A stretch of 64,000 bases of DNA, taken from positions 117,413 through 181,412 of the forward strand of contig MPMI01000003.1 of assembly GCA_002238415.1 (NCBI GenBank). The letters run 5' to 3'. The translations under genes and the position numbers were made by a program. Shown here piece after piece: positions 20,603 to 28,103 of this stretch (position 1 is the stretch's first letter; each line of letters opens with the position of its first letter). The stretch comes from Desulfurellaceae bacterium bin18 (lineage in GTDB: Bacteria; Desulfobacterota; Binatia; Bin18). The notes under the pieces are model-generated. The model was not told the DNA's origin. It was given only the letters and a program-made list of their open reading frames with translations, and did not search any database.

Positions 20603-21922
20603 TTAGCCAAGACTCTCCTCAATGCGGACATACACGGACTTGCCATGCACGATGGGCAGTTGGTCCACTAATGTCATGGCCGTCTTCAGATTCCGTTCAG
20701 TCGCGGCATGCGTGCGCATGACAAGGGGCACAGTATTGTCGCCGTCGCTCCGACCGCGCTGGATCATCGAGGCAATGCTGATGTCCTGGTCGCCTAAAAT
20801 CCCGCTAATCTGGGTGAGCACCCCAGGACGGTCGACGGCCATGAAACGCAGATAATACTCGCCCACCAGCTCATCCATGGGCCGGACGGCGGCCGGCTTC
20901 AGCTCCGTCCAGGCACAGCCCAGCGGAGGCTGGGGCTGTTGCTGCTTCGTCTGCGCCCGCGCGCTCTCAACCACGTCGGACAAGACCGCCGCCGCAGTCG
21001 GCAAACTACCTGCTCCTTGTCCGAATTGGAGAGAAGAGCCGAGGGCTTCCCCCTGCGTAAAGATGGCATTATACGCGCCGCCCACACCCGCCAGCAGACT
21101 GTCTTGCGGAATCATGGTCGGATGGACCCGGGCCTCCAGTACGCCGGATTCTTCCTTGGCAATCGCCAACAGCTTGATTGCGTAGCCGAACTCGCGCGCA
21201 AAGGCGATATCGATCTGATCGAGCTGCCGAATCCCCTCGGTGTACACGGCATCGACCGGCACCCGCATGCCAAAAGCGAGCATAATGAGCAGCGTCAGCT
21301 TCTGGGCAGCGTCAATGCCATCCACATCCATACGGGGGTCGGCTTCCGCCAAGCCCAGTTCCTGGGCGCGGTGCAGGACGGGCGCAAACTCGGCGCCGTC
21401 CTCACTCATCGTCGCCAGGATGTAATTACAGGTGCCGTTCACAATACCGAACAGCGCCTTGTTACGGTCGGCGACAAAGCCTTCCCGTAGCGTCCGAATA
21501 ATCGGGATGCCACCAGCCACGCTGGCTTCAAACCCCAGTCGTACCCCGTGCGCTTCGGCGGCGGCAAACACCTCATCGCCGTGGAGGGCCAGCAGGGCTT
21601 TGTTGGCCGTCACCACAGCTTTGCCCCGCGCCATCGCTTCCAGAACCAGAGCCCGAGCGGGGTCGGTGCCGCCGATGAGTTCCAGAACGATATCAACCTC
21701 GGCATCCTGCACGACGCTCCACGGGTCGGCCGATACACGTACACCGGGGAGAGGCGGGTGCGGCTTTGTGGCGATGCTCCGACTCGCAACGTGGACGAGT
21801 TGCAGGGGTGCGCCTATTTTTCGCGCAAACGCCTCGCGCTGCCGGTCCAGGAGTTGGACCACACCGGAGCCAACCGTTCCCAGGCCAACGAGGCCAAGCT
21901 TGACACCCTCCCTCGCCATCAT
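20603..21922 (-). CDS. hom: Homoserine dehydrogenase (with ACT domain)
   Basis: This NAD(P)-dependent enzyme reduces aspartate semialdehyde to homoserine. In 439 residues it shows the Rossmann motif [17 protein letters not shown], then [15 protein letters not shown], the [11 protein letters not shown] and [14 protein letters not shown] motifs, and the catalytic-region [19 protein letters not shown]-terminal ACT domain ([19 protein letters not shown]) implies threonine feedback. It starts with two consecutive Met codons at 21922, overlapping the aminotransferase stop by 4 bases. Confidence 0.96.
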   Translation of the reverse strand: MMAREGVKLGLVGLGTVGSGVVQLLDRQREAFARKIGAPLQLVHVASRSIATKPHPPLPGVRVSADPWSVVQDAEVDIVLELIGGTDPARALVLEAMARGKAVVTANKALLALHGDEVFAAAEAHGVRLGFEASVAGGIPIIRTLREGFVADRNKALFGIVNGTCNYILATMSEDGAEFAPVLHRAQELGLAEADPRMDVDGIDAAQKLTLLIMLAFGMRVPVDAVYTEGIRQLDQIDIAFAREFGYAIKLLAIAKEESGVLEARVHPTMIPQDSLLAGVGGAYNAIFTQGEALGSSLQFGQGAGSLPTAAAVLSDVVESARAQTKQQQPQPPLGCAWTELKPAAVRPMDELVGEYYLRFMAVDRPGVLTQISGILGDQDISIASMIQRGRSDGDNTVPLVMRTHAATERNLKTAMTLVDQLPIVHGKSVYVRIEESLG

Positions 21923-23181
21923 ACCGCTCGAAGCTTTTTCCCCGCCGGCTCGGCCTGTCCTGAGCCTGTCCTGAGCGGAGCCGAAGGGCCAGGTCGAAGG
22001 GCCGGAGCACTGGCACCGCCAAAGGCTTTACGAATACCGCGAACCGCCTGCCGGGTCCGATGCTCATTCTCGATCAGTGCGAAACGGACGTAGCCTTCTC
22101 CATACGGACCAAAACCGATCCCTGGGGACACCGCGACCTTGGCTTCTGTCAAGAGAAATTCCGCAAAAGCCATGGAGCCCATGGCCCGTAGCGGCTCCGG
22201 AATTTGCGCCCAGACAAACATCGTGCCTTTGGGTTTGGGGATATGCCAGCCCACCCGCTCCAGGCCGTCAATCAGGACGTCGCGGCGGAGACGATAGCGC
22301 TGGCGCATGTCTTCCACGCAGTCTTGAGGACCGTTCAGGGCATGAATCGCGGCGATTTGAATAGGCTGGAAAATACCGTAGTCAAAATAGCTTTTGAGCC
22401 GGCCCAAGGCCATGATCGCTTCGGGATTGCCGCAGGCAAAACCCACCCGCCAGCCCGGCATATCGTAGGATTTCGACAGGGTAAAAAACTCGACACCGAT
22501 CTCTTTTGCGCCGGGCACCTGGAGGAAGCTCGGCGGCGTATAGCCGTCAAAAAAGAGGTCGGCATAAGCGAAATCGTGAATGACAAACAACTTATGCTCG
22601 TGGGCGAATTCTACGACGCGCGTAAAAAATTCAAGGTCCACAACAGCCGTTGTCGGATTATGCGGAAAACACAGCAGCAGGACCTTGGGCCGCGGCCAAC
22701 ACTGCTGGACCGTTTCCTGAAGCGAGGCGAAGAAGTCTTCCCCCGGTCGGAGCGGAACGACCCGCAGATCGGCGTTGGCCATCACAATCGAATACTGGTG
22801 AATGGGATAGGTCGGACTCGGGCAGATGGCCACATCACCCGGACCGAGAATCGACAGCGCCAGATGGGACAGGCCCTCTTTCGACCCAATGGTCACGATG
22901 GATTCGGAGTCGGGATCAAGCTCCACCTCAAAGCGACGTTTATACCAGTCGCAGATCGCCAAGCGCAGCTTATAGAGCCCCCGTGAGGTTGAATAGCGAT
23001 GGTTCTGTGGCTTGGCTGCGGCCTCAACCAGCTTGTCCACAACGTGTTGCGGAGAAGGGTGGTCGGGATTGCCCATCCCAAAATCAATAATATCCTCCCC
23101 TGCCCAGCGTGCCTCCATTTTCATCTTATCAAGGGTGGCAAAGAGATAGGGCGGAAGCCGTTTAATACGTGGAAATTCCAT
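21919..23181 (-). CDS. PLP-dependent aminotransferase, AlaC-like, with a repeat-derived C-terminal tail
   Basis: This 420-residue fold-type I aminotransferase has [22 protein letters not shown], the cofactor-binding [11 protein letters not shown] and [11 protein letters not shown], and the PLP lysine in [18 protein letters not shown]. The best fit is the alanine-forming AlaC / DapL-like group. The adjacent hom and thrC suggest a role in amino-acid supply. The last 25 or so residues ([16 protein letters not shown]...) are not family sequence: they are encoded by a dispersed repeat at 21952-22001 inserted near the 3' end. The frame stays open, so the enzyme core should be intact. Confidence 0.88.
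   Translation of the reverse strand: MEFPRIKRLPPYLFATLDKMKMEARWAGEDIIDFGMGNPDHPSPQHVVDKLVEAAAKPQNHRYSTSRGLYKLRLAICDWYKRRFEVELDPDSESIVTIGSKEGLSHLALSILGPGDVAICPSPTYPIHQYSIVMANADLRVVPLRPGEDFFASLQETVQQCWPRPKVLLLCFPHNPTTAVVDLEFFTRVVEFAHEHKLFVIHDFAYADLFFDGYTPPSFLQVPGAKEIGVEFFTLSKSYDMPGWRVGFACGNPEAIMALGRLKSYFDYGIFQPIQIAAIHALNGPQDCVEDMRQRYRLRRDVLIDGLERVGWHIPKPKGTMFVWAQIPEPLRAMGSMAFAEFLLTEAKVAVSPGIGFGPYGEGYVRFALIENEHRTRQAVRGIRKAFGGASAPALRPGPSAPLRTGSGQAEPAGKKLRAV
21952..22001. repeat. CCTGTCCTGAGC...CGAAGGG dispersed repeat inside the aminotransferase gene
   Basis: CCTGTCCTGAG occurs twice in tandem and is followed by CGGAGCCGAAGGGCC and a partial second GTCGAAGGG. This is the short palindromic repeat type often seen between genes in metagenomic bacteria; here it lies in coding sequence at the 3' end of the aminotransferase. 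Confidence 0.7.
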
Positions 23182-23566
23182 GCTGTCTCACCTCTTGGGA
23201 AACAGGCCGTTCGGCTCATCTCCGCGAGGGCCTCAATTCCTGCTAAGGATATAGGGGATTTACCGAAACCGGTCAAATTCCTGACTGTGGGTTCACAAAA
23301 AAAAGAGGTCACTTTTCCGCTAACTACTGCAAGCACCCGCCTACCCCCCCTACTTTTCAAAAGTGAGGAATTTCGACCACTTAGAGAGTTTATTGGCGGT
23401 TTCATGGTTTTGGGTGACTTTTTTTAAGGGGTTCTTATACATACAAGCGATTATGGCACATCAAAATCGCTGATCCAAATTCAGAGGCATTCGTCATTCT
23501 GAGGAAGGAATGGATGGGCAATGCGCAGCATTGACACGTATGACATGCGCCCGTAGCGTGTAGAAT
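23182..23566. other. Long AT-rich intergenic stretch at the island boundary
   Basis: This 385-base gap holds no convincing gene. It contains A and T homopolymers, a perfect dyad ACTTTTcAAAAGT (23352-23364), and a degenerate piece of a CGTCATTCTGAGGA-type repeat near 23492-23515. A TTGACA at 23531 precedes the antitoxin gene, but no good -10 follows at the right spacing. I take it as the left border of the accessory island. Confidence 0.5.
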
Positions 23567-23791
23567 GTGAGAGTTACTCTGTCCATTGATGATCGAGTCG
23601 TAGCCGCAGCCCAGCGCATTGCGGCCACTCGCGGCACCGGCTTGAACCAGCTTATTCGCGATTACCTGGAAGACTTGACCCGCGTCAATGATGTAGAGAC
23701 GACCATAGACCAACTCGACGCGATGTGGGCGGAGAACGTGTATCGTTCATCAGGCCCGTGGACTCGGGAGCAATTGCATGAGCGGTCGTGA
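23567..23791 (+). CDS. VapB-type antitoxin with a truncated toxin partner
   Basis: This 74-residue ribbon-helix-helix-type antitoxin reads RVTLSIDDRVVAAAQRIAATRG, the familiar DNA-binding start, then a C-terminal half that would grip the toxin (TTIDQLDAMWAENVYRSS). It starts with GTG at 23567. Its last 14 bases overlap the start of the toxin ORF at 23778, the usual vapBC coupling. The toxin is cut off after about 15 residues, so this antitoxin is now an orphan. It could still act as a repressor or neutralise a related toxin elsewhere. Confidence 0.8.
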   Translation: MRVTLSIDDRVVAAAQRIAATRGTGLNQLIRDYLEDLTRVNDVETTIDQLDAMWAENVYRSSGPWTREQLHERS

Positions 23792-23894
23792 GTTTATCGA
23801 CCCTAATGTACTGGTTTATGCTAAGTCGTGCCCACGAGATCATTTCTTTCTGCTGCTTTTTCCTATCTTAGGGGGATTAGACGGCGGTTTTTGA
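23778..23894 (+). pseudogene. Truncated PIN-domain toxin (VapC N-terminus)
   Basis: The 38-codon remnant reads MSGREFIDPNVLVYAKS for its first residues, which is the PIN opening with the first catalytic Asp (FID). Family sequence stops there. From 23836 the DNA is the antisense of the small-protein tail described at 23840, and the frame ends at TGA 23892-23894. All downstream PIN acidic residues are missing, so no nuclease can be made. Confidence 0.75.
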
Positions 23895-24208
23895 GGAGAC
23901 GACTGGCTAGCCTTGGGTTGATACCCGCCAATACGTGCAATCCCATGACCAGCCCCGTAGGCCGGGTTGGCCGAGCGTTCATGGAGTTCACCTCGTAAAA
24001 CAGAAGGTGTCCAGCCAAGGTCAAAGCCGTGATCCATCCGTGTCAATGCGCGACGCTTTGCCCGCTCGTATCCCTTATCGCGCCGAACAAGGGCCGCTAG
24101 CTGATCTGTCAGCAAACGGCTGACGGAAGTCCCTTGCTTTGCCGCCAAAACTTTGGCCTCTCTAATGAGATCGGCATCAAGCGGTAATGTCAGGTTTGTT
24201 TTCATCAC
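23840..24208 (-). CDS. Chimeric antitoxin: CopG/RHH-like core fused to repeat and IGGYQP small-protein tail
   Basis: Residues 1-77 (MKTNLTLPLDADLIREAKVLAAKQG...RGELHER) look like a complete antitoxin of the DUF6364/RHH kind. Residues 78-88 come from a half GTAGGYCGGGTTGGC repeat (23953-23977). The tail from residue 89 (RIGGYQPKASQSSPQKPP...) matches the C-terminal half of the 55-residue protein at 29347-29514. No toxin gene follows. The ORF therefore joins three sequences, made by deletion between repeats or by gene conversion. The antitoxin core probably still folds; whether the tail matters is unknown. Confidence 0.65.
   Translation of the reverse strand: MMKTNLTLPLDADLIREAKVLAAKQGTSVSRLLTDQLAALVRRDKGYERAKRRALTRMDHGFDLGWTPSVLRGELHERSANPAYGAGHGIARIGGYQPKASQSSPQKPPSNPPKIGKSSRKK
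23953..23977. repeat. Half copy of the GTAGGTCGG-type palindromic repeat
   Basis: CCCCGTAGGCCGGGTTGGCCGAGCG resembles the left arm of the elements at 24982, 28023 and 40774. It sits inside the chimeric antitoxin ORF at the junction between the antitoxin core and the small-protein tail. Confidence 0.55.
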
Positions 24209-24245
24209 TCTCTTCTAGCAGGCCAGAGTAACAACATCGATAAGT

Positions 24246-24281
24246 CCCGTAGGGCGGGTGAACCGAAGGCGTAAGCCGACA
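24246..24281. repeat. Half copy of the GTAGGTCGG-type palindromic repeat
   Basis: CCCGTAGGGCGGGTGAACCGAAGGCGTAAGCCGACA (only short segments are diagnostic: GTAGGGCGGGT and GCGTAAGCCGAC) matches one arm of the family. It lies between the antitoxin gene ending upstream and the toxin gene at 24329. Confidence 0.65.
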
Positions 24282-24304
24282 GCACAGCTATTGCCACATA
24301 TGTA

Positions 24305-24320
24305 GTATCGTATACAATAC
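24305..24320 (+). promoter_or_regulatory. Imperfect palindrome overlapping a -10 box, putative autoregulatory operator of the PIN toxin gene
   Basis: GTATCGTATACAATAC is a near-perfect dyad centred on GTATAC. It contains TACAAT (24313-24318), a good -10 box. The toxin TTG start lies only 10 bases after the box, which would give an almost leaderless mRNA. Toxin-antitoxin operons are usually repressed by the antitoxin at such dyads. Pattern inference only. Confidence 0.45.
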
Positions 24321-24328
24321 CATTTATC

Positions 24329-24748
24329 TTGCTTGTAGTACTTGACAGTAGCGTGATTGTTGCTGCCCTGCGGTCTCGGCGAGGAGCTTCTTTTGAGTTG
24401 TTGCGGTTGTTGCGGACCGGGGCATTTGAAATTGCTATCTCTGTTCCTTTGGCTATCGAGTATGAAGCAGTGTTAATACAGCAGGCTGCCAGTTTGGGAC
24501 TGCGGCGGTTTGACGCGACCGTCCTGGTTGATTATCTCTGCTCCGTGGGGAAACGTTCTTCTGTCCACTTTCTATGGCGTCCTATCTTACGTGACCCGGA
24601 CGATGAGTTCGTTCTTGAGTTGGCAGTGGCAGCCGGATGTGAAGCTATCGTCACTCACAACATCCGTGATTTTACTCAAGCACAGCGTTTTGGAATACAG
24701 GTTTTGCGACCCGGTCAATTCTTGAGCCAGCTAAAGGAGGCTTTATGA
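24329..24748 (+). CDS. PIN-domain toxin of a toxin-antitoxin pair (TIGR00305-like)
   Basis: This 139-residue protein is a predicted metal-dependent RNase. It shows the PIN acidic residues: VVLDSSVIVAAL (first Asp), the IEYEAVL glutamate, DPDDEFVLELAVAAG, and IVTHNIRDF. This is the 'putative toxin component, PIN family' type. It starts with TTG at 24329, with no SD. Its stop overlaps the downstream antitoxin start (ATGA, 24745-24748), so the order is toxin first, reversed from vapBC, but normal for this family. It appears intact. Confidence 0.85.
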   Translation: MLVVLDSSVIVAALRSRRGASFELLRLLRTGAFEIAISVPLAIEYEAVLIQQAASLGLRRFDATVLVDYLCSVGKRSSVHFLWRPILRDPDDEFVLELAVAAGCEAIVTHNIRDFTQAQRFGIQVLRPGQFLSQLKEAL

Positions 24749-24987
24749 GCATATTAAGCCTGCGGCTTCCCGATTCCCTCCATCGCAAGGTCCGTGAGTT
24801 AGCCGCAAAAGAATCGGTATCGATCAATCAGTTTATTACCATTGCCGTAGCAGAGAAAATGTCCGCGCTACTCACCGAGGAGTACTTAGAGGAGCGCGCC
24901 CGGCGGGCGAACCCCGATGCAGTAGATCGAATTTTGGCGCGGGTACCGGACGTGCCTCCAGTCTCAGGAGATGAAGTAGTCTCGTAG
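24745..24987 (+). CDS. HicB/CopG-type antitoxin partnered with the PIN toxin
   Basis: This 80-residue ribbon-helix-helix protein starts MSILSLRLPDSLHRKVRELAAKESVSINQFITIAVAEKM, close to the toxin-antitoxin HicB-like RHH group. Its C-terminal half (ARRANPDAVDRILARVPDVPP) would bind the toxin. It overlaps the toxin gene by 4 bases. The stop TAG at 24985-24987 belongs to the start of the repeat at 24982, so the terminal residue and stop are supplied by the inserted element. Confidence 0.8.
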   Translation: MSILSLRLPDSLHRKVRELAAKESVSINQFITIAVAEKMSALLTEEYLEERARRANPDAVDRILARVPDVPPVSGDEVVS

Positions 24988-25065
24988 GTCGGGTTAGCCG
25001 AAGGCGTAGGCCGACATGTCCGGGTGGCTCGGATTGTCGGACTACGCTCCGCTAATCCGACCTAC
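24982..25065. repeat. GTAGGTCGG-type palindromic repeat, full copy
   Basis: The left arm TCGTAGGTCGGGTTAGCCG and right arm GCTAATCCGACCTAC flank a central GGCCGACATGTCCGGGTGG...TTGTCGGAC part, giving a long imperfect palindrome of about 84 bases. The left end provides the antitoxin stop codon. Related elements lie at 28023 and 40774, with half copies at 23953 and 24246. Confidence 0.8.
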
Positions 25066-25097
25066 TTTTCTGACCTTGCCAGCAGCTACGTCTCGGG

Positions 25098-26525
25098 TCA
25101 CTTAATACGGAAGTGGTTCCGTACCGCCAGCAAGAACAGAAAGATCATCACCGCCGAGAACAGGACCTGGGGCACGCTGAGGAAAGACACCACGTCGGGG
25201 ATTATCGGTCGGAACGGACTCTCGCTATGCACGCCGTACAGGCAGGCATGGAACTGTGGTAGCGTATCTCTGAAGCCTGACAGCGCCGGTAAACTTCGGT
25301 GCAGCGATAAACCAAGTGCCGCAACCCAAGGCTTGCCCGTTCCTGCGATACACTCCAAAAGGAACCATTCGCCGTTACCTGGATAGTGGCTGAGATAAAT
25401 CCCGGCGAAGACCAACACTCCCACAGCCCACCACAACAGCGGACGAATCAATGCGCGTCCGAAATCCGAGAAAAGCTGGTAGAACACGCCAAGCCAGAAC
25501 GAGGCGTGCCAGTATCTATCCGTCACCCCGCGCCGGGCCAGCAACTCGCCCCGGAAGAAAAGTTGTTCGCTCGCGTGGTCGTGGCCCTGCGTCGCCAACC
25601 GTTTCAGTGCCCGCCAACGCCCTTCCTTCTCTAAATCGCCTCTAAAGAAGGACTTAATCGCAGTAAAGGATATGTTTCGGGAGTGCCGCGACTCGATATT
25701 GACGTTATCCAGCCGTGGCGCCTGCACAAAGGTTGCCTGTTGAAAATCGGGCACTTCCAGGAATTCCGCGTCGGTCATTGCAAATACGGAGTTTCCTTGA
25801 ACGGCTTTGAAATCCGCTTTGGCGCAAAATGTTACACCATAAAAGCTTGTAGAGTGCTCAAATGTAGAAAGCCCGAATACAGCGGCCTCCTCGAAGGTCG
25901 CCCTCGGGAATAGAGTGGCCCCCTTGAAGGTCGCCTCCTCGAACAGGGCTTTGTTCTTGAATCTCACCTCCCCGAATACAGCGGCCTCCTCGAAGGTCGC
26001 TCCCCGGAACTCTACAACATCTCTGAAGGCCGCACCCGAGAAGATAGCACCACGCTCGAAGGTCGCCCCCTCAAACAGAGCTGTGTTCTTAAATCTCACC
26101 TTCCCGAACCTAGAGGTATCCTCGAAGGTCACGCCCTGGAACCCAGCTACGTCCTTGAAGATTACCTCGTTGAACACAGAGGAACGCTCGAAGGTCGCCT
26201 CCCGGAACAGAGCGGGTCGCTCGAAGGTCGCCTCCTCAAACCAAGCAGCCCCTTTGAAGGTCACCTCCCGGAACAGAGCGGAGCCCATGAATACCGCCTT
26301 CAGGAACCGAACGTCCGTCAGGAAGGTCGTATTGAGAAATAGAGCATTGCCGGGGAAAATGAACCCTGAGAAATCCACCTCCTGAAAGCCGAGGGGCGCG
26401 AACTCGACTCTCGCTGCATCCTTCCACGCCTCGCTGTCTTCGCGACGTGCCAACAACTCGTTGGCCCAGGTATTCCACGCCTCCTTACCTTGTGCGTAGA
26501 GCGCGAGAGTTTCTTCCATGTTCAT
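25098..26525 (-). CDS. Pentapeptide-repeat protein with C-terminal two-helix membrane domain, copy 1
   Basis: This protein has 475 residues. After a short N-terminal helical part, about residues 55-245 are tandem A(T/x)F-x-x pentapeptide repeats (for example ATFERPALFREATFERSSVF) that should form a quadrilateral beta-helix. A conserved linker follows (RALKRLATQGHDHASEQLFFRGELLARRG), then one membrane segment (LLWWAVGVLVFAGIYLSHY), a hydrophobic loop (PWVAALGLSLHRSLPALSGF) and a last membrane segment (VPQVLFSAVMIFLFLLAVR). Two helices around a re-entrant-looking loop resemble small ion channels; that is inference. Its near twin is at 29582. The function is unknown; the setting among toxin-antitoxin and restriction remnants hints at a defence or stress role. 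Confidence 0.8.
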   Translation of the reverse strand: MNMEETLALYAQGKEAWNTWANELLARREDSEAWKDAARVEFAPLGFQEVDFSGFIFPGNALFLNTTFLTDVRFLKAVFMGSALFREVTFKGAAWFEEATFERPALFREATFERSSVFNEVIFKDVAGFQGVTFEDTSRFGKVRFKNTALFEGATFERGAIFSGAAFRDVVEFRGATFEEAAVFGEVRFKNKALFEEATFKGATLFPRATFEEAAVFGLSTFEHSTSFYGVTFCAKADFKAVQGNSVFAMTDAEFLEVPDFQQATFVQAPRLDNVNIESRHSRNISFTAIKSFFRGDLEKEGRWRALKRLATQGHDHASEQLFFRGELLARRGVTDRYWHASFWLGVFYQLFSDFGRALIRPLLWWAVGVLVFAGIYLSHYPGNGEWFLLECIAGTGKPWVAALGLSLHRSLPALSGFRDTLPQFHACLYGVHSESPFRPIIPDVVSFLSVPQVLFSAVMIFLFLLAVRNHFRIK

Positions 26526-26549
26526 ATTTGATTCTCGTCCTCGAACATG

Positions 26550-26660
26550 TCGTCCTCAGCCGTATCGTCGGCTTCCGCGCCGCTCATCCGACCTGCTTTT
26601 CTTCTTCCCTGGGAGTGCGGGCATCTTGCCCGCTCCCGAAGCAGGCTGGAAGCCTGCACA
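26550..26660. repeat. Degenerate palindromic repeat plus GCGGGCATCTTGCCCGC / GCAGGCTGGAAGCCTGC repeat
   Basis: 26550-26602 is a worn copy of the GTAGGTCGG element (CGTCGGCTTCCGCGCCGCTC, then CATCCGACCTGC). 26611-26660 contains GCGGGCATCTTGCCCGC and GCAGGCTGGAAGCCTGC, two short perfect or near-perfect hairpins known as a dispersed bacterial repeat. Together they fill the gap between the pentapeptide gene and the restriction-methylase remnant. Confidence 0.6.
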
Positions 26661-26695
26661 CCCAGACGGTGACACGAGTATCGTCACGAGTTCCT

Positions 26696-27181
26696 TCACC
26701 CCTCCACCCCCGCATCCGGCTCTCCCGCTGCCAGCGCATTCAGCCACGCCAGACACAAGTCACGCGAGCGGTAGCGGCCATAGGTCGTCGTTTCCTGACG
26801 TTCGACAATGGGGAAGGTGGAATAGACGTAGCGCACGTCATCGCGGTCGGTGACGCCGTACAAATGAAAGAACACCGCGTCGAGTTTGGCCCGCAGATGC
26901 AGCCGGCGTTCCTCGTCCCACACGAACGGCGGCTTGGCGTTGCCCAACTCATCGACGTGGCCCAGGTCGCGGGCAAACGGAGCCATGTCGTGGGCGGTGT
27001 AGGTGAGTTCCAATACGGCCTCACGGATAATCTCGCCGACGGTCTTGGGGCCGAAACGGACGGTATTGTAGCGGTCGGGCGGAACGACGGGTAGCTGTTC
27101 GACGATGAAAAGGTTCAAGGTCTGTCCTTGTACTTTCTGCCGCAACGCAGCGTAATCGAGCCGCTTGAGTTCTTGCTGCAT
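26696..27181 (-). pseudogene. C-terminal remnant of an Eco57I-like type IIG restriction-methylase
   Basis: About 160 residues correspond to the C-terminal part of large DNA methyltransferase-endonuclease proteins: LRQKVQGQTLNLFIVEQLPVVPPDRY, then RRLHLRAKLDAVFFHLYGVTDRDDVRYVYSTFPIVER and TTYGRYRSRDLCLAWLNAL. The catalytic methylase motifs (NPPY) and any nuclease domain, normally hundreds of residues upstream, are missing. The ORF is open to 27280, but similarity begins near 27150. The 5' end is cut off by the divergent HEPN gene, so this is debris of a lost restriction system. Confidence 0.7.
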
Positions 27182-27203
27182 AGCCAGTATCTTTCCCCGC
27201 GCA

Positions 27204-27653
27204 ATGGATGAATCGTCTGCTTCCACGCGGTGCAAGCGGCGAGTGGATGAAGGGTTGGACATTCTACGCTCCGGGCTCATCCCCTACGTCGAAAGAAAAA
27301 TGTCCACCCGCTACGGCAGAGAGTGGCGGAAGTACACCAGCAGTTCCCTAGACGTGCAAGCGCTGCTCGATATTCTACAAGACAACCGAGAAGTGTTTCG
27401 CTATTCAGACAGGGTCCGGCGCTATATCTCTCGTGTACGGGAGGCTCGGAACGCCGTTGCGCACTTCACGGGGCAGATAGAAGAGCGCCATGCGCGGCGC
27501 TACCTGGACGCTATGTGCAAACTCTTGGACACTGTGGGCGCGTCCGAGCAGGCTGGATCGCTCACTCGGCTCTACGATGAGCAACGCGTGGCGGACAATA
27601 CCCGGGGCGTGCGGGGACCGGGGCACGGGGCCGCCCACCCCCCCGGCCCCTAA
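27204..27653 (+). CDS. Swt1-type HEPN domain protein, probably truncated by a frameshift
   Basis: The ATG at 27204 gives a protein of 149 residues. RVDEGLDILRSGLIPYVERKM and the following YGREW segment, then SLDVQALLDILQDNREVF and VREARNAVAHFTGQIEERHARRYLDAMCKLL, match the Swt1-type HEPN domain. RNAVAH is the R-x4-H motif of HEPN RNases. Such domains often head large ATPases near phage-defence or restriction genes. After residue 130 the frame becomes low-complexity and passes a C7 run (27638-27644), ending at 27653. The following frame is open with plausible coding content. A one-base shift in the C run would fuse the two. Confidence 0.65.
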   Translation: MDESSASTRCKRRVDEGLDILRSGLIPYVERKMSTRYGREWRKYTSSSLDVQALLDILQDNREVFRYSDRVRRYISRVREARNAVAHFTGQIEERHARRYLDAMCKLLDTVGASEQAGSLTRLYDEQRVADNTRGVRGPGHGAAHPPGP

Positions 27654-28017
27654 TCGAACGACCGGTTCCACCAGATTCGATCAAGCTCAACTCCGACACC
27701 ATCTCGTCAGGACGGCGCGAGAACGCAGAACCGTGACCTACGGAGAGGTAGCGGCCCTGTTCAATTTTCAGTGGTCGCAGGGTGTAGGAAGCGCCCTGTA
27801 TGCGGTATTGAATCGCCTGGCAGAAGAAAACCAAGATCGGCAGGAGCCATACCTGATGGCGCTGGTTGTAAGCAGAAGGAATCGCCTCCCCGGGCCAGGC
27901 TTCTTCAACCTAGTCGGTCATGGTCCGAACAGTGACATTGAGACATATCACAAGCAATTCCTCGAAGAAGTCTGGGCATTCGATTGGCCAGACCAAGCAT
28001 CGCCTCGGCGTCCCTAA
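27577..28017 (+). CDS. Unknown protein or C-terminal part of the HEPN gene
   Basis: The part from about 27675 on is convincing: FDQAQLRHHLVRTARERRTVTYGEVAALFNF, then GVGSALYAVLNRLAEEN and LMALVVSRRNRLPGPGFFNL. The TVTYGEVA and PGPGFF segments recall the helical DNA-binding half of O6-alkylguanine transferase-like proteins, but no PCHR active site is present, so this is only a resemblance. An ATG at 27577 is in frame but poor. I suspect the segment is the rest of the HEPN protein, separated by the C7 frameshift. Confidence 0.5.
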   Translation: MSNAWRTIPGACGDRGTGPPTPPAPNRTTGSTRFDQAQLRHHLVRTARERRTVTYGEVAALFNFQWSQGVGSALYAVLNRLAEENQDRQEPYLMALVVSRRNRLPGPGFFNLVGHGPNSDIETYHKQFLEEVWAFDWPDQASPRRP

Positions 28018-28022
28018 GGGTA

Positions 28023-28103
28023 TCGTAAGTCGGGTTAGCCGTAGGTGTAACCTGACGCGTCCGGGTGGACCATAGCGTCGGATTACGCCACACTAATCCG
28101 ACG
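28023..28103. repeat. GTAGGTCGG-type palindromic repeat, full copy
   Basis: The left arm is TCGTAAGTCGGGTTAGCCG and the right arm is ATTACGCCACACTAATCCGA, with a GTCCGGGTGG centre shared with the copy at 24982. The right arm runs into the 3' end of the minus-strand BrnA-like ORF and supplies its last codons and stop (28093-28095). Confidence 0.75.

Noticed and set aside
23121..23405. 94-codon minus-strand ORF upstream of the aminotransferase
   Set aside because: Overlaps the aminotransferase start, low-complexity composition, no SD and no similarity.
25900..26300. CRISPR-like regular repetition
   Set aside because: The periodic repeats are in-frame pentapeptide codons, with no constant repeat and unique spacers.
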